From: Streptomyces lydicus
Lineage (GTDB): Bacteria > Actinomycetota > Actinomycetes > Streptomycetales > Streptomycetaceae
NCBI RefSeq assembly: GCF_000717345.1
Contig: NZ_JNZA01000041.1
Location: forward strand, 17,183 to 81,182
DNA: 64,000 nucleotides
Reading direction: 5' to 3'
The notes beneath the pieces are model-generated. The model saw nothing but the letters and a program-made list of their open reading frames with translations, was not told the origin of the DNA and ran no database searches. The translations under genes and the position numbers were made by a program. Below are positions 28,869-36,672 of this stretch, in pieces. The first letter of the stretch is position 1. Each line of letters opens with the position of its first letter.

Positions 28869-30512
28869 TCACATTCCTCTGAGCAGGAGCTTCACCTCCT
28901 GTTCCGCCTCGGCCACGATCTCGGCTTCCGTCATGAGTGCTTCCGACGCCAGCATCGCGGCGTCGTTCCCCGCGACCAGCTCGGCGACTCGCACGGCCAG
29001 CTCCTTGGCTTCCGGCTCCCTCTCCAGCGTGAGGAGCTCAGGTGCCACGAAGGCCACGATCGCCGCGACTGCCATGACGCCAATGGCGACCTTCGCCTTC
29101 CGGCCGGCCGGCTCGATGCCCTCCTTCCAGGTCAGGTAGCGTCGCTGTGCCAGCAGGAACTCCCGACGGCCCCGGAGCAGGCTCACCATGGCGCGGCGGA
29201 CGTCCCCGGTCCGCACCGAGGAGTCCACCGCCGCGAGCGAGGCGAAGGCGTTGAGCCAGATGGTCTCGGGCGGGACGGGTCCGTTGAAGAGCCGGTTGGT
29301 CCAGTAGCCCGCGAAGCCGGCGTACGACGGCCGGTCGATCAGCTCGGTTTGGACCCGGTGCTCGCCGGAGTAGTGATCGAGCTGCCGTCGCAGCTTCTGC
29401 GCGCCCTCGGCCAGCGCTGCCAGGGCCTTGGCCTTCGCGTCCGCCTCACGTGAGGGTTGTGGTGCCTCCTGTTCCCGGTTCTTCCGGGTGCGCCGGTACA
29501 CCTGGTAGAGGATCAGTCCTTCCCTGCCCACTGGGTGCTCCGTGGCGGCGGTGCAGAGCACGCAGTCGGGGTTGCCCTCCAGCGGGCCCAGGACATGGGG
29601 CGGGAACCACGTGGCGTTCACGCGGTTCCACGGGCGTCCTCCGTGCTTGGTCTGGAGCAGTTCTGCGAGCCGGTACTCCTCACCGAGCTGTCTCTGCCCC
29701 TCCTCCGCGTAGCCGGCCGTCTTGATCTCGTAGATCGTCCGGGCGGTGAAGTCCATGATGTCGGGTGCCCGTTGGCGCCGGATTCCGCGCAAGTCCGCCA
29801 GAAACTCCTGCGCCAACTTCGCGTCCTCCGCTCCCCGCGGGAGGGTGATCCCGTAGTCCGGGTTTCCGCCGTAGAGGAAGTCGGAACCCACCAGGATCTG
29901 GTCGCGTGGTCCTGCGTGCGTGGCCCGGTACGTCTTCTCCAGGAGACGGTTCGCCGGGCCGTACACCGTCGCCGGTGCCGCACTCTCCGGCTGCCACTCC
30001 GGTGGCTCCGGACACGCCTCGCCGGGGTGGAGCTGTACCGTCCCGGCCTCGGGCGCCTGCCAGGTGTGCGGTAGCGGCCCGGCCGTTACGGCCAGGTCGG
30101 CGGCCCGGTCGGCTTCCCGCTCGGTGGCGGCGTCGGGACGGCTCACCGACCTCGGCGGCCTGGTGAGTCCGCGCTGCTGTCGTACGTGGGCCAGCTCGTG
30201 GGCAAGGAGTCGGCGTCCCGACGCGGTACTGGGTGCGTACCGGCCCGGCGCGAAGACGATCGAGGTGCCGGTCGTGAGTGCGGCGGCTCCCAGCGCCCGT
30301 GTCGAGACGGGATCGCTGTACACCCGTACGTCCCCGAAGTCGTGACCGAAGCGGCTGTTCGCCCAGGCTCGGGTGACCGGGTCCAGCGCGGTGCCGCCCG
30401 TTTTGGCGGCGTGCGCCAGGGTTAGGGCGAGGAGGTCGGCGGGCTGCCGGGCGTCGGCCGCCGGGCGCTGCTGTGCGGCGCGGAGAGCAGCCGGCGTGTG
30501 GTGCGATCGCAC
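28869..30512 (-). CDS. DUF4157 metallopeptidase-like protein, candidate eCIS effector
   Basis: A 547-residue protein. Residues ~45-125 are a DUF4157 domain with HELAH (His105, Glu106, His109), a zinc-peptidase-like motif. A middle region of ~200 residues (DFLYGGNPDYGITLP, then ARTIYEIKTAGYAEEGQRQL) recalls nuclease-type toxin folds with a D...ExK core; this is only a resemblance. A C-terminal region of ~60 residues contains one hydrophobic helix (VAIGVMAVAAIVAFVAPELL). DUF4157 proteins are strongly associated with extracellular contractile injection systems, often as cargo. It sits at the left edge of the eCIS locus and points away from it. Confidence 0.75.
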   Translation of the reverse strand: MRSHHTPAALRAAQQRPAADARQPADLLALTLAHAAKTGGTALDPVTRAWANSRFGHDFGDVRVYSDPVSTRALGAAALTTGTSIVFAPGRYAPSTASGRRLLAHELAHVRQQRGLTRPPRSVSRPDAATEREADRAADLAVTAGPLPHTWQAPEAGTVQLHPGEACPEPPEWQPESAAPATVYGPANRLLEKTYRATHAGPRDQILVGSDFLYGGNPDYGITLPRGAEDAKLAQEFLADLRGIRRQRAPDIMDFTARTIYEIKTAGYAEEGQRQLGEEYRLAELLQTKHGGRPWNRVNATWFPPHVLGPLEGNPDCVLCTAATEHPVGREGLILYQVYRRTRKNREQEAPQPSREADAKAKALAALAEGAQKLRRQLDHYSGEHRVQTELIDRPSYAGFAGYWTNRLFNGPVPPETIWLNAFASLAAVDSSVRTGDVRRAMVSLLRGRREFLLAQRRYLTWKEGIEPAGRKAKVAIGVMAVAAIVAFVAPELLTLEREPEAKELAVRVAELVAGNDAAMLASEALMTEAEIVAEAEQEVKLLLRGM

Positions 30513-30555
30513 ACCCCCATCGTCCCGCCGGCTCGGTGTGGCGGCAACACGGGCG

Positions 30556-30960
30556 TCAGGGCACTGCCAGGCACGCCAGCATGTCGATCCGCACGCTCTG
30601 GTCGCCGTCGTGGCCGACCGACAGCGTGTCCAGGCCGCCCGGCAGGACGGCCCGCACCGAGTCCGCCCCCCACACCAGCAGGACGCCGTCGACGGTCAGC
30701 GGCGGCACGGCCTCCGGCGTCCCCTTGGCGCTGAAGGTGACCGTGGCCGGCTGCCCCGCCTCCGTCCGGGCCCGGACGGCCAGCAGAACCGGATCACCCT
30801 TGTCCGGCAGCAGCACCACCTGCTCGTGGTCGCCGGACTGACCGGTCGGAGCGAGCGTCACGGACGTGAAGGTGTAGGACTCCGGATCCAGCACCATCGA
30901 CATCGGCAGCGTGGGTCCCTCGGAGACCGCGACGGACGCGCTCACGGACACCTGCACCAT
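30556..30960 (-). CDS. eCIS-linked hypothetical protein
   Basis: A 134-residue protein; ATG 30960 has GGAGG 5 bases upstream. It is beta-rich (LDPESYTFTSVTLAP, then QSVRIDMLACLAVP) with no membrane segment or signal peptide. It lies 43 bp upstream of the DUF4157 gene on the same strand and diverges from the sheath gene; the 170 bp between them should hold both promoters. The context suggests a role with the injection system or its DUF4157 neighbour. I recognise no family. Confidence 0.5.
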   Translation of the reverse strand: MVQVSVSASVAVSEGPTLPMSMVLDPESYTFTSVTLAPTGQSGDHEQVVLLPDKGDPVLLAVRARTEAGQPATVTFSAKGTPEAVPPLTVDGVLLVWGADSVRAVLPGGLDTLSVGHDGDQSVRIDMLACLAVP

Positions 30961-31130
30961 GCGAACCTCCACCTCGGCCATACGGTCCGTACCGGGCGGC
31001 GAGCTTCGCACCGCCTCTGTCAGCGCGGCGTCACGCTGCTGTCACGGGGCCTCGCATGTGACGGCGCTGTGACGATGGCTTGACACGGCGCTGGAACGAT
31101 CCGGCCGAGGTCCTTGCCGAAGGAGTCAGC

Positions 31131-32681
31131 ATGCCCAAGCCCTCACTGGGCGCCCCCGGTGTCTATCTGACGGAGGCCCCCAGCGGAAACCGGACCGTCA
31201 CCGGAGTCACCACCGCCGTCACGGCTTTCGTCGGCCGTGCCCTGCGCGGACCGGTCGACGAACCCGTGACGCTCACATCGCTGGCCCAGTTCGAGCAGGT
31301 CTTCGGCGGCCTGTGGCGAGACAGCGCGCTGGGGTACGCCGTGCGCGACTTCTACCTGAACGGCGGCGGGACGGCACTCGTCGTCCGTCTCGCCGGTGGC
31401 GCGACGAGCGCCGAGCTGGACGTGAACGGCCTGCGGTTGATCGCCTCCGGCCCCGGCTCGTGGGCCAACCACCTGACCGCCCGTGTGACCCACCCCGTCG
31501 CGCGGGACGCCCACGAGATCGCCCACGCCGAGACCTTCGACGACGAGGACCTCTTCCACCTGGAGATCCGGGACACTCGCCCCGGCAGCAGCGACGCTCC
31601 CGAGGTCTTCCTCAACGTCACGCTGGTCGACGGGCCACGCCGGGTGGACCGGGTGCTGGCGGAGTCCCGGCTCGTCCGCGTGGACACCATGCCCGAGGGC
31701 CTTGCCCGGCCGGGTGAGGGAACGTACGACACGGCCGCCGGCCAGGGGGACGACGGCCGCGACCTCGTTGTGGAGGACTACCTCGGCGGGGAGGGCACCC
31801 AGTTCGAGGCCGACGGCCTGGGCCTGTACGCACTCGGCCGCGCCGACCTCTTCAACCTGCTGTGTCTGCCGCCGTCACGCCCGGACGGTGACCTGCCGCC
31901 CAGCCTGTGGCCTGCGGCCCTCGGTCTGTGCGCGGCGCGCCGGGCGTTCCTGCTCGTGGACCCGCCCGTCGGCATGCGCCCCGCCGCCTTCCCCCAGTGG
32001 GTCGCGGACCTGGGGTTGTCCGGCGAGCCCTCACGCAACGCGGCCGCCTACCTGCCACGGATCCGGCGCGCCGATCCGCTGCGCGACGGTGCCATCGGCG
32101 CGTTCGTGCCCTGCGGGGGGCTCGCCGGGGTCATGGCGCGGACCGACGCGTCACGGGGCGTCTGGAAGGCGCCGGCCGGGCTCGACGCGGGCATCGTCGG
32201 CGCCACCGGGCTGGAACATGTCACGGGCGACGGCGAGAGCGCTCTGCTCAATCCACTGGGCATCAACTGCCTGCGCACCTTTCCCCAGGCAGGGGTGGTG
32301 GTCTGGGGCGCTCGGACCCTGCGCGGCGCGGACACGCTCGCCGACGACTACAAGTACGTGCCAGTCCGCCGGTTCGCGCTCTACCTGGAGGAGAGCCTGT
32401 ACCGGGGAACCCAGTGGGTCGTCTTCGAACCCAACGACGAGCCGCTGTGGAGCCAAATCCGTACCTCCCTCGGCTCGTTCATGCAGGACCTCTTCCGCCA
32501 GGGCGCCTTCCAGGGGCGGACTCCCCGGGAGGCCTACTTCGTCGCCTGCGACGCCGAGACGACCACGCAGTACGACATCGACCGCGGCGTCGTCAACATC
32601 CTGGTCGGGTTCGCGCCGCTGAAGCCCGCCGAGTTCGTCGTCATCAGTGTTCAGCAGAAGACCGCCGGCGCGGTGGGCTGA
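31131..32681 (+). CDS. cis2: Contractile sheath protein (Afp2-4/Cis2-like)
   Basis: A 516-residue phage-tail-sheath family protein. ATG 31131 follows GAAGGAG. The N-terminus PSLGAPGVYLTEAPSGNRTV and the C-terminal domain (WVVFEPNDEPLWSQIRTSLG, then DIDRGVVNILVGFAPLKPAE) are typical. The C-terminal strand provides the handshake between sheath subunits. It leads the rightward arm of the locus; the tube gene follows after 23 bp. One sheath gene only is present, as in Streptomyces systems, whereas Afp has three. Confidence 0.93.
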   Translation: MPKPSLGAPGVYLTEAPSGNRTVTGVTTAVTAFVGRALRGPVDEPVTLTSLAQFEQVFGGLWRDSALGYAVRDFYLNGGGTALVVRLAGGATSAELDVNGLRLIASGPGSWANHLTARVTHPVARDAHEIAHAETFDDEDLFHLEIRDTRPGSSDAPEVFLNVTLVDGPRRVDRVLAESRLVRVDTMPEGLARPGEGTYDTAAGQGDDGRDLVVEDYLGGEGTQFEADGLGLYALGRADLFNLLCLPPSRPDGDLPPSLWPAALGLCAARRAFLLVDPPVGMRPAAFPQWVADLGLSGEPSRNAAAYLPRIRRADPLRDGAIGAFVPCGGLAGVMARTDASRGVWKAPAGLDAGIVGATGLEHVTGDGESALLNPLGINCLRTFPQAGVVVWGARTLRGADTLADDYKYVPVRRFALYLEESLYRGTQWVVFEPNDEPLWSQIRTSLGSFMQDLFRQGAFQGRTPREAYFVACDAETTTQYDIDRGVVNILVGFAPLKPAEFVVISVQQKTAGAVG

Positions 32682-32704
32682 CGCACCGGGCCCGAAGGAG
32701 CGAG

Positions 32705-33226
32705 ATGGCCGACTTCACGATCAACGCGACCCGCTTCGACCCGTACAAGAACTTCAAGTTCAGGGTCAAGTGGGACGGCCGGTACGTGGCCGGTGTCAGC
32801 AAGGTGGGCGCCCTGCGGCGGACCACCGAGGTGGTCAAGCACCGGCACGGAGGGGATCCGAGCACCAGCCGGAAGTCTCCCGGGCGCACCGAGTACGAGG
32901 CGATCACCCTGGAACGCGGCGTCACCCACGACCCGGACTTCGAGCAGTGGGCGAGCAAGGTGTGGAACTGGGGGACGGGGCTCGGCGCCGAGAGCTCGCT
33001 CAAGGACTTCCGCAAGGACGTCATCATCGAGGTCTACAACGAGGCCGGGCAACTGGCGCTCGCCTACACGGTCTACCGCTGCTGGGTCTCCGAGTTCCAC
33101 GCTCTGCCGGACCTCGACGCCAACGCCCACGCGGTCGCCATCCAGTCGATCAAGCTGGAGAACGAGGGCTGGCAGCGCGACCTCGCTGTGACCGAGCCGA
33201 CCGAGCCCTCGTTCGCCCCGTCGTGA
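32705..33226 (+). CDS. cis1: Inner tube protein (Afp1/Cis1-like)
   Basis: A 173-residue phage T4 gp19-like tube protein. FDPYKNFKFRVKWDGRYVAG near the N-terminus, TEVVKHRHGGDPSTSRKSPG and YRCWVSEFHALPDLDANAHA are the usual motifs of contractile-system tube subunits. It assembles into the hexameric rigid tube expelled when the sheath contracts. ATG 32705 has AAGGAG upstream. The only large tube paralogue in the window is the adaptor gene at 51613. Confidence 0.92.
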   Translation: MADFTINATRFDPYKNFKFRVKWDGRYVAGVSKVGALRRTTEVVKHRHGGDPSTSRKSPGRTEYEAITLERGVTHDPDFEQWASKVWNWGTGLGAESSLKDFRKDVIIEVYNEAGQLALAYTVYRCWVSEFHALPDLDANAHAVAIQSIKLENEGWQRDLAVTEPTEPSFAPS

Positions 33227-33239
33227 GAGTCGGCTGAGC

Positions 33240-33986
33240 GTGCAGGCCGGGAAGACCGCGGTACGCAACCTCGCCGATCCCGCGTACCTGTTGACGGCGT
33301 GGGAGCAGGCTCTGGCTGTGCCTCCCGTCTCACGCGTGACCGTGCTGCTGCACTTGGCCGGGCTCGTCGACGACCTGGACGAAGCGCTCGACTCCGCGAC
33401 CGGGCGGTGTTCGGCGCTGGCGGCCGAGGCGCACCGTATCGCCTTCGGGCGGGACGTCGACGGGCTAGTGCGCTGTCCGGCGTGCGGCGAACTGCTCGAG
33501 GCACGGGTGCGGTTGCCTTCCTCGGCCGACGTGCCGGTCGCCGAGCCGCCGGCGGATCCCGGCGAGGTGCGGGTCGGCGGGTACGCGGTCCGTGCGCCGA
33601 CCGTGCGGGACCTCCTGGCCGCCGCGGTCGATCCCGGCGAGGCACGCGCCGTGCTGCTGACCCGCTGTGTGCGCAGGCTTGACGGGCGGCCTTTCGACCC
33701 GTCCGCGCTGACCTCGGACGAGGAGGCACGGGTGGACGAGGCCGCCGAACGGCTCGCGGGCGAGGCGGATGTGGTGCTGCGCGCGGAATGCCCCGCCTGC
33801 GCGGGCTGTGTGGTGGCGACGCTCGACGTGGGCGCGGTGCTGTGGGACCAGGTCGAGGCGGCGGCCCCCGCCCTGATCGCGGAGGTGGCCGCCCTCGCCC
33901 GCGCCTTCGGGTGGAGCGAGCGGGCGGTCCTGGCGCTGTCACCGACCCGGCGACAGCGCTACCTCACGCAGGCGGCCGCGCTGTGA
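33240..33986 (+). CDS. Zinc-ribbon baseplate-associated protein (gp26/gp28-type)
   Basis: A 248-residue helical protein from GTG 33240. It has a CxxC pair at Cys79/Cys82 (CPACGELLEARV) and a second cysteine cluster at Cys184, Cys187 and Cys190 (ECPACAGCVVATLD), which together look like a split zinc ribbon. Proteins of this size and pattern occupy the slot after the tube gene in eCIS and some phage loci and are thought to act in baseplate or hub assembly. It overlaps the next gene by GTGA. Confidence 0.65.
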   Translation: MQAGKTAVRNLADPAYLLTAWEQALAVPPVSRVTVLLHLAGLVDDLDEALDSATGRCSALAAEAHRIAFGRDVDGLVRCPACGELLEARVRLPSSADVPVAEPPADPGEVRVGGYAVRAPTVRDLLAAAVDPGEARAVLLTRCVRRLDGRPFDPSALTSDEEARVDEAAERLAGEADVVLRAECPACAGCVVATLDVGAVLWDQVEAAAPALIAEVAALARAFGWSERAVLALSPTRRQRYLTQAAAL

Positions 33987-35416
33987 CCGGCTACTTCGAC
34001 CGGATGGTGGCCCGTGCGCTCGGCCGCGAGCCCCGGCTCGTCCTGCGGCGGCGCTCCTCCTACGAACCGGCCGGCAACGGGACCCGACAAGACCTGGCGG
34101 ACACGGCCGCCGGGACCGAGGAGTTCGCCCCGGCGCCGCCCGGGGACGGCCCTCCTGCACCCGGCCCGCTCACGCTCGAGACCGTGATCGGCGAACAGAC
34201 AGACGGCGCCCACCGGCCTCCGTCGGTGATCGGCGAGCGGTCGGACAGCGCCCGTCGGCCTCCGTCGGTCGAGGCGACCGGGCAGCCGGCGCACCGAGCC
34301 ACCGGTGCCGAGCGTCGCGCGCTCCGCGAGCCGGGCTCCTCGACGCCGGGGCGGTACGGGCCTGTCCCGGTGGTGCGGCGCGATGACGGCTCGAACACCG
34401 ACCCCGTGGCGTCGCAGCCCGAACCGTACGACCGGGAGCGGTCCGGCGCGACGGGCACAGCGAATACTGGAGACGTCTCGGTCGTCTCCCGCCCCTGGCC
34501 ACTCGGTGAGGAGCCGCCCCCGACGCTTCGCAGCGCGGCTGAGAGCGGCCTCGGAGCGCCCATCGGGCCCCTGATGGGACCGCCTGCCGCTGAGCTCGAA
34601 CCCGACGCCGCCACGGATGCCCGCCACGGTGTGGCGTCCATGGGTGATGCGCCGTCGGACGATCTGGCGAACACCGCAGGGAACGCGCTCCCACCGGCCG
34701 CCGAGCCCACTCCGCAGTTGGGGACCGACGACCACCGCACATCGCGGCGCGCGAGCCCACCCGGGACGGCGGACCGCTCCACGCGGGGCGGTCCGGAGCA
34801 GCCCTCGGGTAGCAGTGGCACGTCCCGTCCCGCGGAACCCGGCAGCCCCCCCACCGGGTCGCCCCTGACCGAGGCGCCCCCTCAGCCGCCGCACATCGCC
34901 GTCCACCACCCCGTGGCCACCGCCCCGACAGCTCCCACCACCAGCAAGTCACCGCGGCCTGTCAGTGCGCGCCCCAGCACACCGTCAGGCACGGAAGCAA
35001 CCGCGCCCGCCGCACCTGCCGCTGCCGCAGCCCGGCCGACCACGACCGCCGTCCCGGATCTCCTAGATGTGGTGCACGCGCATGTCGTGCCGGCGCTCGT
35101 CGAGCGGGGCCTGATCGCGCCCGGTACACGACCGGCCGTCCACCGGCCGGGCAACGCACCCGCCGGACCGGACGTCCCGCCGGACCGGCCGACGATCACC
35201 GTCGGTCCGCTGCGCATCGCCACGGTCCCGGACGGCCCGTCGTCGGCCGGACCAGGGGCGGGGGACGTCCACGTGCACATCGACCGGATCGACGTGCACC
35301 CGCCCCCACCACCGGCGACGCAGCCGCCGGTCTCCGCACCGCAGGCACCGCACCGGGATGTGCCCCACGTCGATCTGGCCGCCTATCTGGCCGCGCGCCG
35401 AGGTGAGCGCCGGTGA
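33983..35416 (+). CDS. Long disordered Pro/Ser/Thr-rich eCIS protein
   Basis: A 477-residue protein from GTG 33983. It starts with a short ordered segment (VTGYFDRMVARALGREPRLV). About 330 low-complexity residues rich in P, A, T, S and G follow, including two copies of a 14-residue repeat. The ordered C-terminal part has a helix (LLDVVHAHVVPALVERGLIA), a strand-like DVHVHIDRIDVHP and a final VDLAAYLAARRGER. The last motifs resemble C-termini of proteins near cap genes in other eCIS loci. No tape-measure protein is otherwise visible, so this is a positional candidate for a length or assembly factor, though it lacks the usual long helices. Confidence 0.6.
   Translation: MTGYFDRMVARALGREPRLVLRRRSSYEPAGNGTRQDLADTAAGTEEFAPAPPGDGPPAPGPLTLETVIGEQTDGAHRPPSVIGERSDSARRPPSVEATGQPAHRATGAERRALREPGSSTPGRYGPVPVVRRDDGSNTDPVASQPEPYDRERSGATGTANTGDVSVVSRPWPLGEEPPPTLRSAAESGLGAPIGPLMGPPAAELEPDAATDARHGVASMGDAPSDDLANTAGNALPPAAEPTPQLGTDDHRTSRRASPPGTADRSTRGGPEQPSGSSGTSRPAEPGSPPTGSPLTEAPPQPPHIAVHHPVATAPTAPTTSKSPRPVSARPSTPSGTEATAPAAPAAAAARPTTTAVPDLLDVVHAHVVPALVERGLIAPGTRPAVHRPGNAPAGPDVPPDRPTITVGPLRIATVPDGPSSAGPGAGDVHVHIDRIDVHPPPPPATQPPVSAPQAPHRDVPHVDLAAYLAARRGERR
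34184..34267 (+). repeat. Two tandem 42-bp units in the Pro-rich gene
   Basis: Units 34184-34225 and 34226-34267 encode VIGEQTDGAHRPPS and VIGERSDSARRPPS. The in-frame duplication suggests length variation of the disordered region. Confidence 0.75.
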
Positions 35417-36672
35417 GCAACAGCCTGGCGATCGCAGCGTCGACCTCCACACTGCGGTACGTCCTCGACACGGCCCTCGGCAGCAGCCTCCCCGGCTCGG
35501 TCGGCGGCGCCCAGGTGACCACCCTGCGGCCGGACCGCATCGGCGCCGACGACCTCGCGCGCGTGCCCGGCATCAACGTGTTCCTGTACCTCGTGACGCG
35601 CAACGCCGCCTGGCACGCCCGCAGCCTGCCGCACCGCGGAACCGACGGCGCACCCTCGCAACGTCCCGTCACGGCCCTCGATCTCCACTACCTGATCACC
35701 TGCTACGGCCAGGACAGCGCACTCGAGGCGGAGCGGCTGCTCGGCCGAGCGATCAATGCGCTGGCGGTCAACCCCGTACTGGGCCCCAGCGTCGTGGCCG
35801 CGGCCGTGCGCGCCTATGGCGACGCCGACGAGACCGCCTTCCTGAAGCACACGGATCTCGCCGACCAGATCGAGTCGGTGCGGCTCTTCCCCGCCGCGCT
35901 CTCCGTCGACGAGCTGTGGAAGATCTGGTCGGTCTTCCCGCAGACGCCCTACCTGCTCTCCATCGGCTACACGGCCGGCGTCGTTCTCCTGACCGGGGAG
36001 ACCGCCTCCCGGACGCCCCTGCCGGTCGCTCAGCGGGCGATCACCGTCGGCGCGTCGGGCGCGCCGTGCCTGCGCTCCGTCGTCACGGACCCGCCGGACT
36101 CGCCCGTGCTGAGCGGCACGATGCTCACCCTGCACGGGGAACGGCTGCTGGGGCCGACGACGCAGGTCCGGATCGGCCCGGCGCGTCCGGCTGTGCGACC
36201 AGGGGCGACGTCGACCCGGTTGACGGTGACCGTCGACGCACAGGTCCCGGCGGGCATGCACGCCGTCCAGGTGCTGCACCTGACGCCGTCCGCGGCGCCG
36301 GATCCGCCGTCTGCCCGGGTCACGGCTGCCTCGAACTCCCTGCCCGTCGTCGTGCGTCCGGCCGTCGCGGAGGTGACGGCGGGGCCCACCGACATCGTCC
36401 TCGCCCTGGACCCGCCCCTGTTCCCGGGCCAGCACGCGACGGTCTCACTGCTCCGCCTGGACGAGGACACCCACGACGCCCGTGGTGAACTCTGCTTCGT
36501 CCTGCCGCCGATCGGACCCGACGCTCCGGCGCAGCCGTCCGTCACCATCCCGCGCGCCGCCGTCACGGACGGCAGGTGGCTGGTCCGCATCCAGGTCGAC
36601 GGCGTCGACAGTCTTCCCCACCGGGTCGACGGCGTGTACCAGGCCCCCGCGATCACCCTCCCGGTACCATGA
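35413..36672 (+). CDS. cis16: Tail terminator/cap protein, DUF4255 (Pvc16/Afp16-like)
   Basis: A 419-residue protein. Residues ~1-185 are a DUF4255 (Pvc16 N-terminal) domain (ALDLHYLITCYGQDSALEAE, then LLGRAINALAVNP), known to cap the distal tube and fix sheath ends. The rest is beta-rich, with two IPT/Ig-like segments (LTLHGERLLGPTTQVRIGPA). GTG 35413 overlaps the preceding gene and its stop overlaps the ATPase gene by ATGA, so the genes are translationally coupled. Confidence 0.88.
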   Translation: MSNSLAIAASTSTLRYVLDTALGSSLPGSVGGAQVTTLRPDRIGADDLARVPGINVFLYLVTRNAAWHARSLPHRGTDGAPSQRPVTALDLHYLITCYGQDSALEAERLLGRAINALAVNPVLGPSVVAAAVRAYGDADETAFLKHTDLADQIESVRLFPAALSVDELWKIWSVFPQTPYLLSIGYTAGVVLLTGETASRTPLPVAQRAITVGASGAPCLRSVVTDPPDSPVLSGTMLTLHGERLLGPTTQVRIGPARPAVRPGATSTRLTVTVDAQVPAGMHAVQVLHLTPSAAPDPPSARVTAASNSLPVVVRPAVAEVTAGPTDIVLALDPPLFPGQHATVSLLRLDEDTHDARGELCFVLPPIGPDAPAQPSVTIPRAAVTDGRWLVRIQVDGVDSLPHRVDGVYQAPAITLPVP

